Assembly (NCBI GenBank): GCA_028565635.1 | Contig: JAOXYB010018384.1 | Location: forward strand, 1-18,321 | Direction of reading: 5' to 3' | Origin: Phoronis ovalis | Lineage: Eukaryota > Phoronida > Phoronidae | Length of the DNA: 18,321 nt | Part shown: in pieces, positions 1 to 10,579 of the stretch | Position numbering within the stretch: position 1 is the first letter of the stretch | Layout: every line of letters starts with the position of its first letter | The notes under the pieces: generated by a model | What the model saw: only the letters and a program-made list of their open reading frames with translations | What the model was told of the DNA's origin: nothing | Databases searched by the model: none | Position numbers and translations under genes: made by a program

Positions 1-364
1 GGACATTTTTATAATGATTTAAATTACATGAATTTACTATAGAAGTGGATGGGGAAATCAATTGTGTCCTTATACCAGTTGACAATTTTGATAATTTACT
101 CATATTTCGTCATTTATAACAGTAATATACATACTAAAAAAATAAATAATCACGTTAGGCAATGTGAGTAAAACAAATGTTCAATGATACAAACTTCATT
201 ATTCAGACCGAGTCCAGTCTTATGGTAATCTAAACAAGTAACGTCTTTAAAAAAGACAGGCACTCGCATTATTTTCAAAAACATATTCCTGGCCTGGATA
301 ACCTAATTATACTGTATGAACACCAAACATAAGTATATTCGACCTGTATTCTGACATGCATTTA
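1..364. other. AT-rich non-coding stretch
   Basis: No ORF of useful length, no recognisable exon, no RNA gene and no clear repeat was seen here. The base composition matches the rest of the intergenic DNA. Confidence 0.5.
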
Positions 365-815
365 CCCGGTACCAAATGTGAAGCTGATCGGATAAAACTG
401 AAACAGTTATTACGAGACAAATCAGTGTTACACACATGTCGAAAATTCGTAACGGCACTTGACAATGTCATTTTAAAATGTCTCCTAGCCTATTATGCCC
501 ACCAACCTATGACCTTCTTAGAATCACCTTTTAATTGTCCAGTTAACGTTTCGTCTTCCCGGCTATAGACGCATATTGGGAGTAATCAAGGCTAAAACTA
601 TAAGCAACCTGCACTTGGACCCGTTAGTACCCTGTACCGATATGAAGCTGATTGGGTAAAAACTGAAGCTGTTATTGGGAGACAAAGGAAAGTGTTACAT
701 ATGACAACAACGACGACGCCTTCGCTACGACTATATGCCCAGCAACTATATGTGGAAGAGCATAAAAACTCTAATCAAATTAAATGAGACACCAGTTAAT
801 TTCTTTTGAATGTAT
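365..815. repeat. Degenerate tandem duplication, two units of about 250 bp
   Basis: Two diverged direct copies lie back to back. Landmarks recur in the same order: gtaccaaatgtgaagctgat (from 370) against gtaccgatatgaagctgat (from 635), then an acgagacaaa/gggagacaaa block followed by gtgttaca, then tatgccca (493 and 733), then ccagttaa (about 539 and 791). The offset drifts from 264 to 240 bp because of small indels. A 70-codon ORF at 356-568 lies in the first unit and shows no protein-like features. This is probably old duplicated transposon or satellite sequence. Confidence 0.6.
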
Positions 816-1757
816 TGACAGAAACTTTATTTCGATGGAGTTTTCCATAAGTATGTTTTCTTGCAATTCAGTGCGGAACAGTTGGGTGTTGTGTTTCAAT
901 TCCAAATACGAGGAGACTATTTTTTTAATGGAACATACCTAAGCATCTGTAGGCCCATTAAACTATTGTATGCAATTAGATGAGGTGATATCTTTACAAA
1001 TGAAGGTCATATATGTACAACCACTGTTGCCAACAGTAGTAAGATACATTGAGAGTTTTTAAATAAAACCCAGGTTAAAAAAGCCATATCATGAAATGAA
1101 ATCATCCTGCTAACACTTCAAAAACCTACATTGCAAAGCACAATTAAAACCCCGGCCTGGAATTATATTATCATCAGTTTATATCAGAAAAAGGGGATGG
1201 TATATAACAAACTGTCTCAATACATACAATAGTGCTGCATTAAGCACAGTTACATTACCTATCAAACATTTGCTAAAACTATAAGAGTACAGATACAAAA
1301 ATGTGTTAACAATTGTGTATATACACTGTTACAAATAAAGCAACTTCCTGTTGTCGTGTTTCATTAACCATTCAGTCAGTCTTTATATATATAGTTTAGC
1401 CCTCTTTTCCTCTGTTCCTTTTCTATCATTGAACTAATAATTGTTGTACAGCATAGTTCAGTCATTTTTATACCCGTAATGTTTTCTGAAAAACGAAGGC
1501 CAACAAGGGTCCTTAATCTTTATATGCAGTTACAGCAAAGTATGTATTAACAAACATGAGACTAGAAACTAAATTCATTCAATGCTATTAAGTAATAAAA
1601 CAGCTTGTTTTTAATCCTCAGTTTAAAAAAAGTTTTGATAATTTGCTACACCAAATTGTTTTCTTAATGGTGACCATTTAGAATGATTCAGTGAATAAAG
1701 TTAAGAAATCTAGCATACAGAAATTTACCTGAGCGTATTGTGTTAAACATTTTGTTT
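816..1757. other. AT-rich non-coding stretch
   Basis: No gene, RNA or repeat of note was seen. Short A/T runs and isolated AATAAA strings occur, as expected by chance at this composition, and none follows a recognisable coding end. Confidence 0.45.
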
Positions 1758-1799
1758 CTATTAAGTGATAATTTTGACTGTCGGAGCTTCACTTAATAG
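1758..1799. repeat. Perfect 11-bp inverted repeat with 20-bp spacer
   Basis: The arm ctattaagtga at 1758-1768 is matched exactly by its reverse complement tcacttaatag at 1789-1799. It would form a simple stem-loop. No flanking gene gives it a role. Confidence 0.5.
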
Positions 1800-1877
1800 G
1801 CATAAGTCAAATGTTCCCATTGGTCAAAGATATTAAATGTCAATTCACAGTAAAAGGACGTTCATCTGATAAGATAT

Positions 1878-1922
1878 GATGTTTAATCAAGTATGCATCA
1901 CATATAAATGTGATCTAACATC
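1878..1922. repeat. Nested inverted repeats (hairpin)
   Basis: The inner stem atcacat (1897-1903) pairs with atgtgat (1908-1914) across a 4-base loop. An outer stem gatgtt (1878-1883) pairs with aacatc (1917-1922). It may be chance in AT-rich DNA. Confidence 0.4.
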
Positions 1923-2770
1923 AGCTGGTTCACCATTAGTTAAAGCGTCACCCTTTCAACCAGTATTTAAATACATCTCATAAATCGACAGGCGTTTTTT
2001 TTCTGATCAACCACCTGTCACAGATTCACCGATTAACCATTATAAGTCAAATATTTACATGGTCATTTAGCAATCATGTGGCGGCAGCGTGCTTTCTATC
2101 GAAACTGCTTCTTAAGATATTGAAATAGATGTTTAGATCAGTAAACTTAAAGGTAAGGATAATTAAAGCTCGTCTATTTTAATGATGGCAGCCCTTTCAG
2201 TTATTAACTGCTATCTTATGACAGAGTCAAACAAGAGGGGTCAACGAATTTTGAGTCTAGAGATGGGTTAGGTGAAATTATCGTGATGTACAAAAAATTA
2301 GGTCTCTGCCGCCTTTTGGGGCCATTTATTTTGAAGCACAAAAACGACCTAAAATCAACGATAAAAATAGCATAGAATGGAATATTTATTATAGAAAATT
2401 GTGTGAATTTAGCAATTTAAATCTTATTATTTTTTGAAGGTCTATTCAGAAAAAAATATTGAAAACTGTGATATGTTCAATAACTGGTATCATCAGACCT
2501 ATTAATAGAGCATTGTTTTTGATACTCAAAAGTGACTCAAATAGTGACATACATTATTAAGAAGTTAAAACATTAGAGTAATAAAATACATCGTAAAACG
2601 TCATAGTTATGGCCGTGAAGTTATGAAATAGTGTCTCAAACTTTACATTTTTAAAAAATAAAAGAACCATTTTCAACTGAAATGGATGCAAATTCAACCC
2701 CATTTAACATGTTTCCACGTTTATAATGATACATCTATCGGAAATAACACTGTTTAAAGAAATATTGTTC
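1923..2770. other. Non-coding stretch without recognised features
   Basis: No supported gene was found in any frame. A slightly GC-richer patch near 2305-2330 (tgccgccttttggggcc) stands out from its AT-rich surroundings and could be an old repeat fragment, but no second copy is present in the window. Confidence 0.4.
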
Positions 2771-2848
2771 TGGAGGATTCGAACCTGTGCTAATGGTATC
2801 GGAAAACAATGGAAAACCGAGTGCATTAACCACTAAGCCTTTTGTCAC
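2771..2848 (-). repeat. tRNA-like sequence with Pol III A and B boxes (SINE head or tRNA relic)
   Basis: On the minus strand a B box reads ggttcgaatcc (2775-2785 on plus as ggattcgaacc), matching the consensus exactly. About 44 bases upstream on that strand is aggcttagtgg (2830-2840), one base off a tRNA A box, followed by ttaatgcactcgg as in a D arm. The A-to-B spacing resembles a tRNA with a long variable arm, such as tRNA-Ser. However, the anticodon stem does not pair, the T stem keeps only about three pairs, and no acceptor stem can be drawn. It is therefore not a working tRNA. A tRNA-derived SINE fragment or tRNA pseudogene is most likely. A direct repeat ggaaaacaatggaaaac fills the variable region. 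Confidence 0.55.
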
Positions 2849-2872
2849 GTAACTGCACTAATAATTAAATGC

Positions 2873-2910
2873 TAACCCTACCCTAACCCTAGCTTTAATC
2901 CTACCCTAAA
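2873..2910. repeat. Short interstitial telomere-like repeat
   Basis: taaccctaccctaaccct followed by a diverged cctaccctaaa resembles (TAACCC)n, the animal telomere repeat. It is only about 40 bp and adjoins the tRNA-like sequence, so it is more likely part of the same repeat element than a telomere fusion. Confidence 0.45.
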
Positions 2911-3927
2911 TATAATAGTGAAACATATATCTGAACCTAGTTACAGCAGCATATATCAGAACATATAAATACAGGGAGCAAATATATCATAGTATTATTC
3001 TCTTAGAATATATACTGAACAGCATAGAAGCATTGGAGAAGATACCATCAGCCATACTTATTAAAGATGGAGTTGAAACCATCATCCTTATTTATCGAGT
3101 GATGGCATTCGCATCAGATGATAATGCAGAAACAGGGCAATTTAATTCATTCATAGTCATAAGTTGTCTCTTGCAGTCTGAATGGTCAGATAGTATGGGG
3201 AACAGGCCCAGGGGGTACTCATAAACCATATTCCTGTTAACTATGTTTTCTTACCAGTGTACTAAAAATGTAAAACCCGGCCGTTTTTTTCATGTCAAAA
3301 ATCTGATTCCCTTGGCTATTTCGGCCAAAAAATGCCTATTCTGCTAATTTAATGAATAAACCGGATATATTGTGTTAATTTGAAAACGTTTTCTGAGATC
3401 ACACATCCCATCCCTATATGGGAAACACATTTTGTGGCGGATGGTTCCGAGGCATGAAAAACTTGTAAAATTAAAACGGAATTAAGAATTGACATTCACA
3501 CGTACTTGGCATTTTCTGGTTAGGATGGACAACCTAATGAGCTTATGCCGCTTATGATTTAGACTATCAATCCAGACCATGAGATAGAAGAAAAAAAAAT
3601 ATATCAGTCTATGTAACAAGTTATCTGGTGGATTAATTTCAATAAAATGTATGATAATAAAGATATTTGTACCTCATTTGAGACTGAAATTACAATACCC
3701 AAAAAGTAGCTTCATATATAAACTTTCTTTTTTATCAATTTTCCGCAAGCTATAACTCGAATACAGTCTGAGGTACAGGCACGGTACTTGTGGTGTGGTA
3801 TCCCTGGGGTAAGTCAGTGTTGTCCATGGGGTTTGGCCTTTATTGTTTGGCATCTTTTCAATTATGTAAAACTAAGGAACAGTTGTTCTTACAAGCTTGA
3901 AGTTTGACCTATGACATCCCCAGGATG
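2911..3927. other. Non-coding stretch without recognised genes
   Basis: A 63-codon ORF at 3033-3224 (+) has no recognisable domain, no exon context and an unremarkable composition, so it is not called. A GC-richer patch at 3270-3330 (aaacccggccg, then ttcggccaaaaaatgcc) looks unlike its surroundings, but its source is unknown. Confidence 0.4.
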
Positions 3928-4042
3928 GGGATAGTTGATCTTGCTAAGTCATCTCCAACTTTCAGAAATGAGACTCGCATGTCATGTTGAGGTCATTCAG
4001 ACGTATTGGGTAATGTTGAGGTACACAGAAATCGAAAAAAAT
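3928..4042 (+). repeat. 115-bp dispersed repeat, copy 1
   Basis: This block matches the reverse complement of 7083-7197 along its full 115 bp with seven mismatches by eye (about 94%) and no gaps. Shared landmarks are gggatagttgatcttgcta, gaaatgagactcgcatgtca and cattcagacgtattgggtaa. Similarity stops sharply at both ends, so this is a discrete repeat or a conserved piece of one. No coding sense is evident. Confidence 0.8.
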
Positions 4043-5104
4043 TGAAGTTATTATTGCTATAAAGATGTTTTTGTTATTTAAGTTGTTTACTGGTTTGGTA
4101 TTGTCCTTAATATTTAGAGGGTTAATGGATTTTCCAGACTTTTATTATTAATTACATCTAGCCATAACTAGCCGGACGTTCATACATATATTACGGTGTC
4201 AATAAAGGGCCAGTCTGGATAAATCCATCCAATAATGTTCAATACCTTCCCGAGAAGATACTTCTAAACTAGCAGGTGGATTTCTTCAAACTGTAAAAGG
4301 GAAAACTGCAGTAATCGTAGATTACAATATCACACAAACTGTTAAGATGTGTTAAAATGCATTTTTGAAAGGTTCAGTGACATTATTGATATACTGGAGA
4401 CCAGTAGTTGTCCAGGTTAATGGCAATTATTTACTACATGCCCCAGGATAAGTTTAGTCAAAAGTCTTGGTAGGGATGTGAAGCCCAGGTTAAAAATCAT
4501 AAATGCGGTAAATAAAGTTCACCAAAAATATATCCTTTGAAAAACTGCAGATAGTGTATACATGCATTGTTGTAAATAGGTTTCTACCTAATGTATTATG
4601 TTGTGTAAATTCACTTTAAAAAAATTGTGCACTTCAACTATCCATACAAACACATGTACATTTTCAAGAAATGCAACTTTTGGTTAACAATTATTTTTTA
4701 AAATATACCCTGTGGGTGGTAAACAGCCATGCAATGAGAAAAATGTGAAATGCGAAAGACATAACTAGCTGAAAAGAGCACCTACTTGACCACTTATGTA
4801 CATGTATTTGGTGACATTGAATTATGCTGTACCCTCGGGATGCATGGTAAAATGTGTACATCTGGATATATAATACTTATTGAATATGTGTATTTCGAAA
4901 ACATTAATATGTTGATTAGCAGAATTTCATGATATGAAATGGAACTTTTACAGCAGGAATAGAGAAAGTAGCTTTAAATAGCAACACTGTTTTCATAATA
5001 CACATTGTCTTGTCTACAATGGCCGCACAAGTCTTTTATAAACTTTGAAATAATAGGAAATAAAGGAATATGGCACACAGTAGGCAACTACTCAACCATT
5101 TCGA
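4043..5104. other. AT-rich non-coding stretch
   Basis: No gene, RNA or clear repeat was seen. It lies between the two inverted 115-bp repeats. Confidence 0.45.
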
Positions 5105-5188
5105 ACTATGTTTATTTAAACAAACGCCCATGGGCTACTATTTAGTGTAGGTCAGAGTAATAGGGTGTTTTGTTAATAAATAAACATG
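5105..5188. repeat. Imperfect palindrome, arms of about 25 bp
   Basis: The left arm ctatgtttatttaaacaaac, ending in gccc (5105-5129), is largely complementary to the right arm gggtgttttgttaataaata, ending in aacatgag (5163-5188), with a few one- or two-base indels. The loop is about 33 bp. The size suits a hairpin or a very small inverted-repeat element, but no target-site duplication was found. Confidence 0.55.
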
Positions 5189-5383
5189 AGACTATCAAAG
5201 TCTAACTTTGGAACCAATTCACACTAGAATTATTGTTTTATTTAATCAAATCAAAGTAACCTACTAAAATTAGCTGCAAACTCAATGCAAGTTAGTAATG
5301 AATGGGCCATGCTACGTCAGCTGATTTTCACACTTATAGGTTCAAACTATGACTTTTGAAAACTGATATTCCATACCTGTCAA
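5189..5383. other. Non-coding spacer
   Basis: Nothing recognisable was seen between the palindrome and the CACG-motif cluster. Confidence 0.4.
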
Positions 5384-5480
5384 GTCTCACGTTTAGTTGA
5401 GAGTGAGTCTCACGTTTTAGAGCAGCATCTCCCTCTCAAAAAAAAACCTCACGGTCGTGAGCCTAAAATATCACGTTTTC
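5384..5480. repeat. Cluster of TCACGtttt motifs with a small hairpin
   Basis: gtctcacgttta (5384) and gtctcacgtttt (5407) are near-identical and 23 bp apart. A perfect 6-bp stem ctcacg-gt-cgtgag lies at 5448-5461, and tcacgttttc follows at 5471. Four CACG-containing words in about 95 bp of AT-rich DNA point to a short repeat-derived patch. No function can be assigned. Confidence 0.4.
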
Positions 5481-6385
5481 CAGCTAAACCCCAGCAAAAG
5501 TTAGTCAACATATAATTTTCATGTTAATTATCCATGATTTTATTAGAAACATCCCGGCAGGAACCGCCATTACGAATTCCTGTCCTACAAAAGGGATTAA
5601 CACCTTATTTTGAGGTGTGAAATTAATTAACAGTTTAAAATAAATTCAATATAAAGATGATCGCAGCTGGATTTGATAAATAGTTACGTCCTAAATGGTA
5701 TATGTAGTTAGGAACCTCATGAAAGCGGTTATAAACATGAGTTTTTTTAGCATGCGAATTGTGAGCTTAAAGAAATATTTTTTTTTAAATCTTTACGAAA
5801 CTGTGATGATTATTGCAAGCTGAAGGAACTTTTCTATTCTAGAAGACAGCTACATATACAGACATCAGTTACTTCAACTTATCTTTACTTTAATGGATTG
5901 CTGTTTAAAATTCCATTTAAATTCCGTACAAAAATGGCGTTTCCAGGACTTGATGTCACACGTTTCAACACAATATACACGTGATAACACAATATATAAT
6001 CTTTAAATTCTTTTTTACTTTTTGAAGTATGATGAGTTGAAAAAAGTAAACAAAACTTTATTTTTGTTCTATAGTATGGTTATATGAATGAAATCTATGA
6101 ATTATTTTACCCAGAAGCTAAAACACAGGCTAGCTGTTGAAACATATGAAATAAGTATTTTATTATTAATAAAGTAATTATAAATGAATGATAAAAATAC
6201 GATATATATTTTTTTTGCGATTTGACTGAAAACATTTAAAGAATTAACCTGATGACTATATTTTTAATGCAATTCTTGTATTTCTTATCTTTTGTAAACA
6301 CATTTTTTAAGGCAAAAACCCCGGATAAATATTATCAGACTGCACTCAGATGCTCCAGATAGCAGGAAACAGTATTAGAAAATCA
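5481..6385. other. AT-rich non-coding stretch
   Basis: No ORF, RNA gene or repeat was supported. It is especially AT-rich around 5990-6300. Confidence 0.45.
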
Positions 6386-6535
6386 TTTTTTTTATTGAGA
6401 GAGTTAGTCCCTCACACTCGCCCTGCTCGAGAGTGTGACCCCTCCTACATTCAATCCCCATGCGCGTCAAAAGGCCGCGTGCCAGCTGCCTTGGGCTAGT
6501 GTTGCTGGTCCGCGATCGACATTTAAAAAAAATCT
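6386..6535 (-). repeat. GC-richer island, possible old retroposon fragment
   Basis: About 130 bp of markedly higher GC (ccgcgtgccagctgccttgg, then ggtccgcgatcgac) sits in AT-rich DNA. Read on the minus strand it ends in caataaaaaaaa (about 6387-6398 on plus as a T run), which would fit a 3' A-tail. It also contains an imperfect inverted repeat, cacactcg/cgagagtgtg (6413-6437). No clear Pol III boxes or target-site duplication were found, so retroposon origin is only a guess. A 61-codon ORF at 6435-6620 across it looks spurious. Confidence 0.3.
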
Positions 6536-7082
6536 CCCTCCTAACAATTCTTGCAACTTGACAGGTATGATATTCTTTGTAGATTCACTTTATGTTGTAG
6601 ATTCACACTGCTTGCTATAAGAAAAAGATGTAACTTAAACTGGCCAATTTTCACCTATGAACATGACAGTGTCGCTCTTTATTTGGCATTTTATTTGACG
6701 AAAATGATAATCATCGCAATTTAATTTTGCTTTAGGTAGCAAGTATTACAATATTCCTAAAAAGTCAAATTAGGAAGTTATAGCGTGTAAAATTATGCTA
6801 TTTTTTCAAATATTCTGGAAAAAGAAATATGCAATTGGTCAAGGTTCTACAATGTTAGCATGTGTACCAAAAATCGTTGAAATCCGCGGACATCCCTCAG
6901 CCGGCCCCCGTCTCAGACAATAAGCATGCAAAGCAATAAGCATTCATAGCAATCTCTAAACTGACAATGTCTTATTATGATAAAATGAAGAAAACCTAGT
7001 CTAACAGACATACAAAGTTGTGCATAGGAACTCATCCAAAATCTCACCCAAATTGGCGTAAATTTACAGAAGTTTAAAAAAT
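6536..7082. other. Non-coding stretch
   Basis: Nothing recognisable was seen. A 68-codon minus-strand ORF at 6913-7119 runs into the second 115-bp repeat, has no domain signature and is not called. Confidence 0.4.
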
Positions 7083-7197
7083 ATTTTTTTCGATTTCTGT
7101 TGACCTCAAAATTACCCAATACGTCTGAATGACCTCAAAATGACATGCGAGTCTCATTTCTAAAAGTTGTAGATGACCTAGCAAGATCAACTATCCC
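7083..7197 (-). repeat. 115-bp dispersed repeat, copy 2 (inverted)
   Basis: This is the reverse-complement partner of 3928-4042, the same length with seven mismatches by eye. The two copies enclose about 3.04 kb. No direct repeats flank the outer edges, so the pair may be two separate insertions of one family and not the ends of a single element. Confidence 0.8.
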
Positions 7198-9224
7198 AGC
7201 GGTCCTTTTTATAACTATTTACATTTCTCAATATTAGTGTTATACTTAAAATGGTTGCCAAGTATTGATATTTTCTGTTCATGATTTTTGTACAGCTGTG
7301 TGAATTTACTGTCTGTTTCTTTCTGCTTTTGTTCTCACAATCATTTGCACTCAATGTGACGCTTCACCTTTTACGCTTATATTTCCTATAAATCTAGCCA
7401 AGTTAGTGTGGCATGCAGACAGATTACGGCCCGATGTAGTAACTCTAGATGAGAATCAAAATCATTACTGTCCAGTGACTCGTTAGAGCTTGCTCAAAGG
7501 GAACATTATCTGTATTAGATCAATTTATAAAATTGCAATTATAAAACTCTGCCAATGTCGAATAGTATAGGTTCGTTGTCACGGTGCCGCCTTGGTAGTA
7601 ATGCCCTGCATGAAAAGTAAAAAAGCTCATTCACCTGTCTAGTAAATGGAACAAATCAGATTTGCCCACTCTCATTGCTGACAAAAGCCCCCAACATATT
7701 ACATTAAGAAATTATTACAATTGGACCGCTTCGTAACAAGATTCTACAAAAGTCTTTAAAGTGGTGTAATAGCTATGTGGAGCAGATGAACCGCGAGAAT
7801 TTGGTTTCTGAGCATTGACTACCGCGAGTCTATACATTTCTCTAGATCACGTAGAAACAGTCATTAAGAATACTCCCAGTATTGTTTTCACTTGTGCATT
7901 TTGACAGTGAATATGTTTTTTGTCCCAGTAAACCGACTATCAAGTGTACGGATTGTGTAAGTTGCCGAAGTTCGATATTATTTGCTTGAACTTAAGTGTT
8001 TGTTTTTGATCTTCCGAGATGGAAATTTAAAATGTCTTCGGTTTATTAATATATTTCAAAGACCTGTTATTGTTGTAAGTTAGTTGAAAATAATTTCTCT
8101 TTACTAGTCTATCTGTTAGTATCTTTATACGGGCTGCACGTTAATAATCTACTAAAATCTATCGTCGGTTCGTTACATATTAAAGCATTGTTGATACGTT
8201 GACTTTAATAATATTCGCAAAGCCTTATGTTAATAATATCCCTGTTACATTGTTTTAAGCAGCAAAGAACATTTGTGAGTGTATATATGTAACTTTTCAT
8301 CTAAACTCACAAGTCTGTCAGAATCCAAAGATAAATCGTCCACTGTCTTCCACTGGTTCAATCGTATTATACCATCGATCATAAATGTAAACGGACAAGA
8401 CATTGATTAATCTATATTTGTGTAAACACTACATAAAATAAGTACTAAAAGGAGTGTACGGCCAGTAGCCACTTTCTTCACGATTACGAACACCTGTTCA
8501 GCCTCCACACCCGACAAGGGATTTAAGGTGTATCTTTGGGTCGTGAGGAGGTTAATGATAATATTAAAGTCTGCTGTGATATAAACAGTTATAAGATTTA
8601 AGTAATATTTAAAAAAATAGGTAAAATGTACTTTTATATACGATTTAGAGTAGTCACGATACTAAGGCATAGGCTATGATAACATCTTGGAACAGCTATC
8701 AATAATATGTAAAAATAGATAAATTCGAAAGAAACAACACTACGTTACATGCAAAGTCACATTATATATGGAAGAGAGCTACAGGCATATCAATATAACA
8801 AATCAATAAAGTTATGAAATTAAAATGATACAGAATTGGAAAAAAACTCCCATCAGTATCAAAAGGCACACCCGGACTTGCGACCGGGCAAGGGGTCTAA
8901 AGTAGCTTTTATCGGACCCGAACTCTCGACCCTGAACCAAATAATACCAAAGTGTATTACAAATCTTCCGCGACTTCTATACATTTTAAATATATAAGGC
9001 GCCTTAAACTAGATGTATACCCTATAGTATATGATATAAATTAAAACATTAAAATGTTCACCAATATTCTATGACTTAGGGAATTGATACAATGTTTTGT
9101 CATTCCTTGTTCACGCACATTTTTCTTCATTTCCGTGTACTCGACCCACCGTTTCTAGACACGCGCATATTTATTTTAGTACCACGAACAGTTTCTGTAA
9201 AAATCGAACAATTTTCAATTAAGT
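7198..9224. other. Long non-coding stretch
   Basis: No gene was recognised in any frame over about 2 kb. Minor structures are a GC-rich hairpin cccgg/ccggg at 8871-8887 inside a GC-richer patch (8866-8935), and a perfect 12-bp palindrome taaggcgcctta at 8995-9006. The patch at 8866-8935 could be an old repeat, but no second copy occurs in the window. Confidence 0.4.
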
Positions 9225-9490
9225 ACACTGCACGAAAAGCTAGATATTCGTAGTTTTGCGTAGATATATTGAGAAACGTATATTTCATATATGCTTGAGT
9301 TTACATCAGAATGCGTAGGATTGTCGAGATGCTAGATTGTGTAAGAATACAGAGTTGCGTAACTCATTATATCTAAGACTTAGTTATACCTAGGATATAT
9401 AAAAAAATGTATATACCCTAGATTATACGCAGTTATGCTTTGTGGTTAATCTGCCTTCTTCTGCCATCAGGAATGCGTAGTTTCCGTAAG
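9225..9490 (+). repeat. Repeat with cactgcacgaaaag terminus, copy 1
   Basis: It begins with acactgcacgaaaag (9225-9239), the exact reverse complement of the edge of the repeat ending at 15906. The following bases (tagatattcgtag, gcgtagatatattgagaaac) and later words such as gaatgcgtagga, gtaagaatac and ccgtaagaata recall the short-period motif of the 15620-15906 repeat. The right boundary is uncertain. It is probably a diverged fragment of the same family in opposite orientation. Confidence 0.5.
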
Positions 9491-10579
9491 AATAAAGACA
9501 TTGCATAACACTTATTGTCACGTTGTACCTCCTTATAGCAGAAGCAAACAACGGGATATAATTTCTGATAGTTGTAATTCGCCAATGTTTATACAAATAA
9601 CCTTTAAGTTTAGATAACCGGAACTTTGCATTTTGTGTGGGTTAATTTCATCTAAATATTTATTGAAATTGGCTCACTAAAATTACTTAAATGATCGCTA
9701 ATAGTTTATGCGCAGCCGGGTTGAACTGCACTATACTAAACGCAGTCCGTGATCGATAGCTTAACCAGCAGCAACACAAATCTATTTTGTGTTTTAAGAA
9801 ATAAAACGATTCACATTCTATCAAAATTAACAAATTGCAAAGTTAATTGTACACGTAAAATGCATTAAATAAGAAGTTTGCATTTCTCACAATACCAAGG
9901 ACTAATACAATTAGTTTTACAACTTTTGACATGTTTCATGTTGCATTGCTCAGTATTGAAATAACTTAGACAGTTGTATTTATTGATTCAAGTAGTAATA
10001 TCAAATTTATTACAAAAAAGCTATCAAGTTCCGTAAGCAGCTATATAACCAAGAAATGGGTTAGGACATAATTGCCGCGTAATCGGCAATAAGCGTAAAC
10101 ACACTTTTCGGAAACTGGTATTCAAGAGTGATTCCTAAATCAAAATTCAAGCTATGTTTACGTAACTTTTTTTCATTTATTCACATATGACAATGATGAA
10201 ACGTAATTTGAAATATCTTAGATACAACACATTTTAACTGAGTCATTATCTGGAAATATGTATGTAAACGGATTAACGTAAGTAGCCAGGAAAACAAGTC
10301 TGCTCTTTTGAAGTCTGTTTGTTCGAATGCTGGCCGGGTTTACAGTATAATTTGAGATTTATTCTGAATTTGTTTAGTACTTAAAAAAATCCCCACCATT
10401 CGAATTCTGCGGCACATTATCAAGAAGTAGTAAATTCTTAGACCAAAGAATTTTAACTCCGCATGTATTTTTATTCTTAACACATAAACACTTTATAGTA
10501 AGCTATGAATTGTTAGCTTTGTATCCTAGCTATATGCCGCCTATATGTCAAACTTGTCATAATTAATCAATGGACTTTG
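9491..10579. other. AT-rich non-coding stretch
   Basis: No gene was seen. A perfect 7-bp stem attgccg/cggcaat with a 6-base loop lies at 10071-10090. A B-box-like gttcgaatgc occurs at 10321 without a matching A box. Confidence 0.4.

Noticed and set aside
356-568. 70-codon plus-strand ORF
   Set aside because: It lies in the diverged tandem duplication. The second copy does not preserve the frame and no domain is visible.
2771-2848. Functional tRNA gene on the minus strand
   Set aside because: The anticodon and acceptor stems do not pair, so only a relic or SINE head is supported.
3928-7197. Single 3.27-kb DNA transposon with 115-bp terminal repeats
   Set aside because: No flanking target-site duplication and no transposase trace between the arms. 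Two independent copies of a repeat are simpler.
8866-8935. Second tRNA-derived SINE
   Set aside because: It is GC-rich with a cccgg/ccggg hairpin, but the B-box-like gggtcgagagttc departs too far from consensus and no A box is present.
10285-10334. tRNA-like fold with gttcgaatgc and gccag/ctggc ends
   Set aside because: Only 50 nt between the putative acceptor strands, no A box and no T stem. The B-box-like word alone is not enough.
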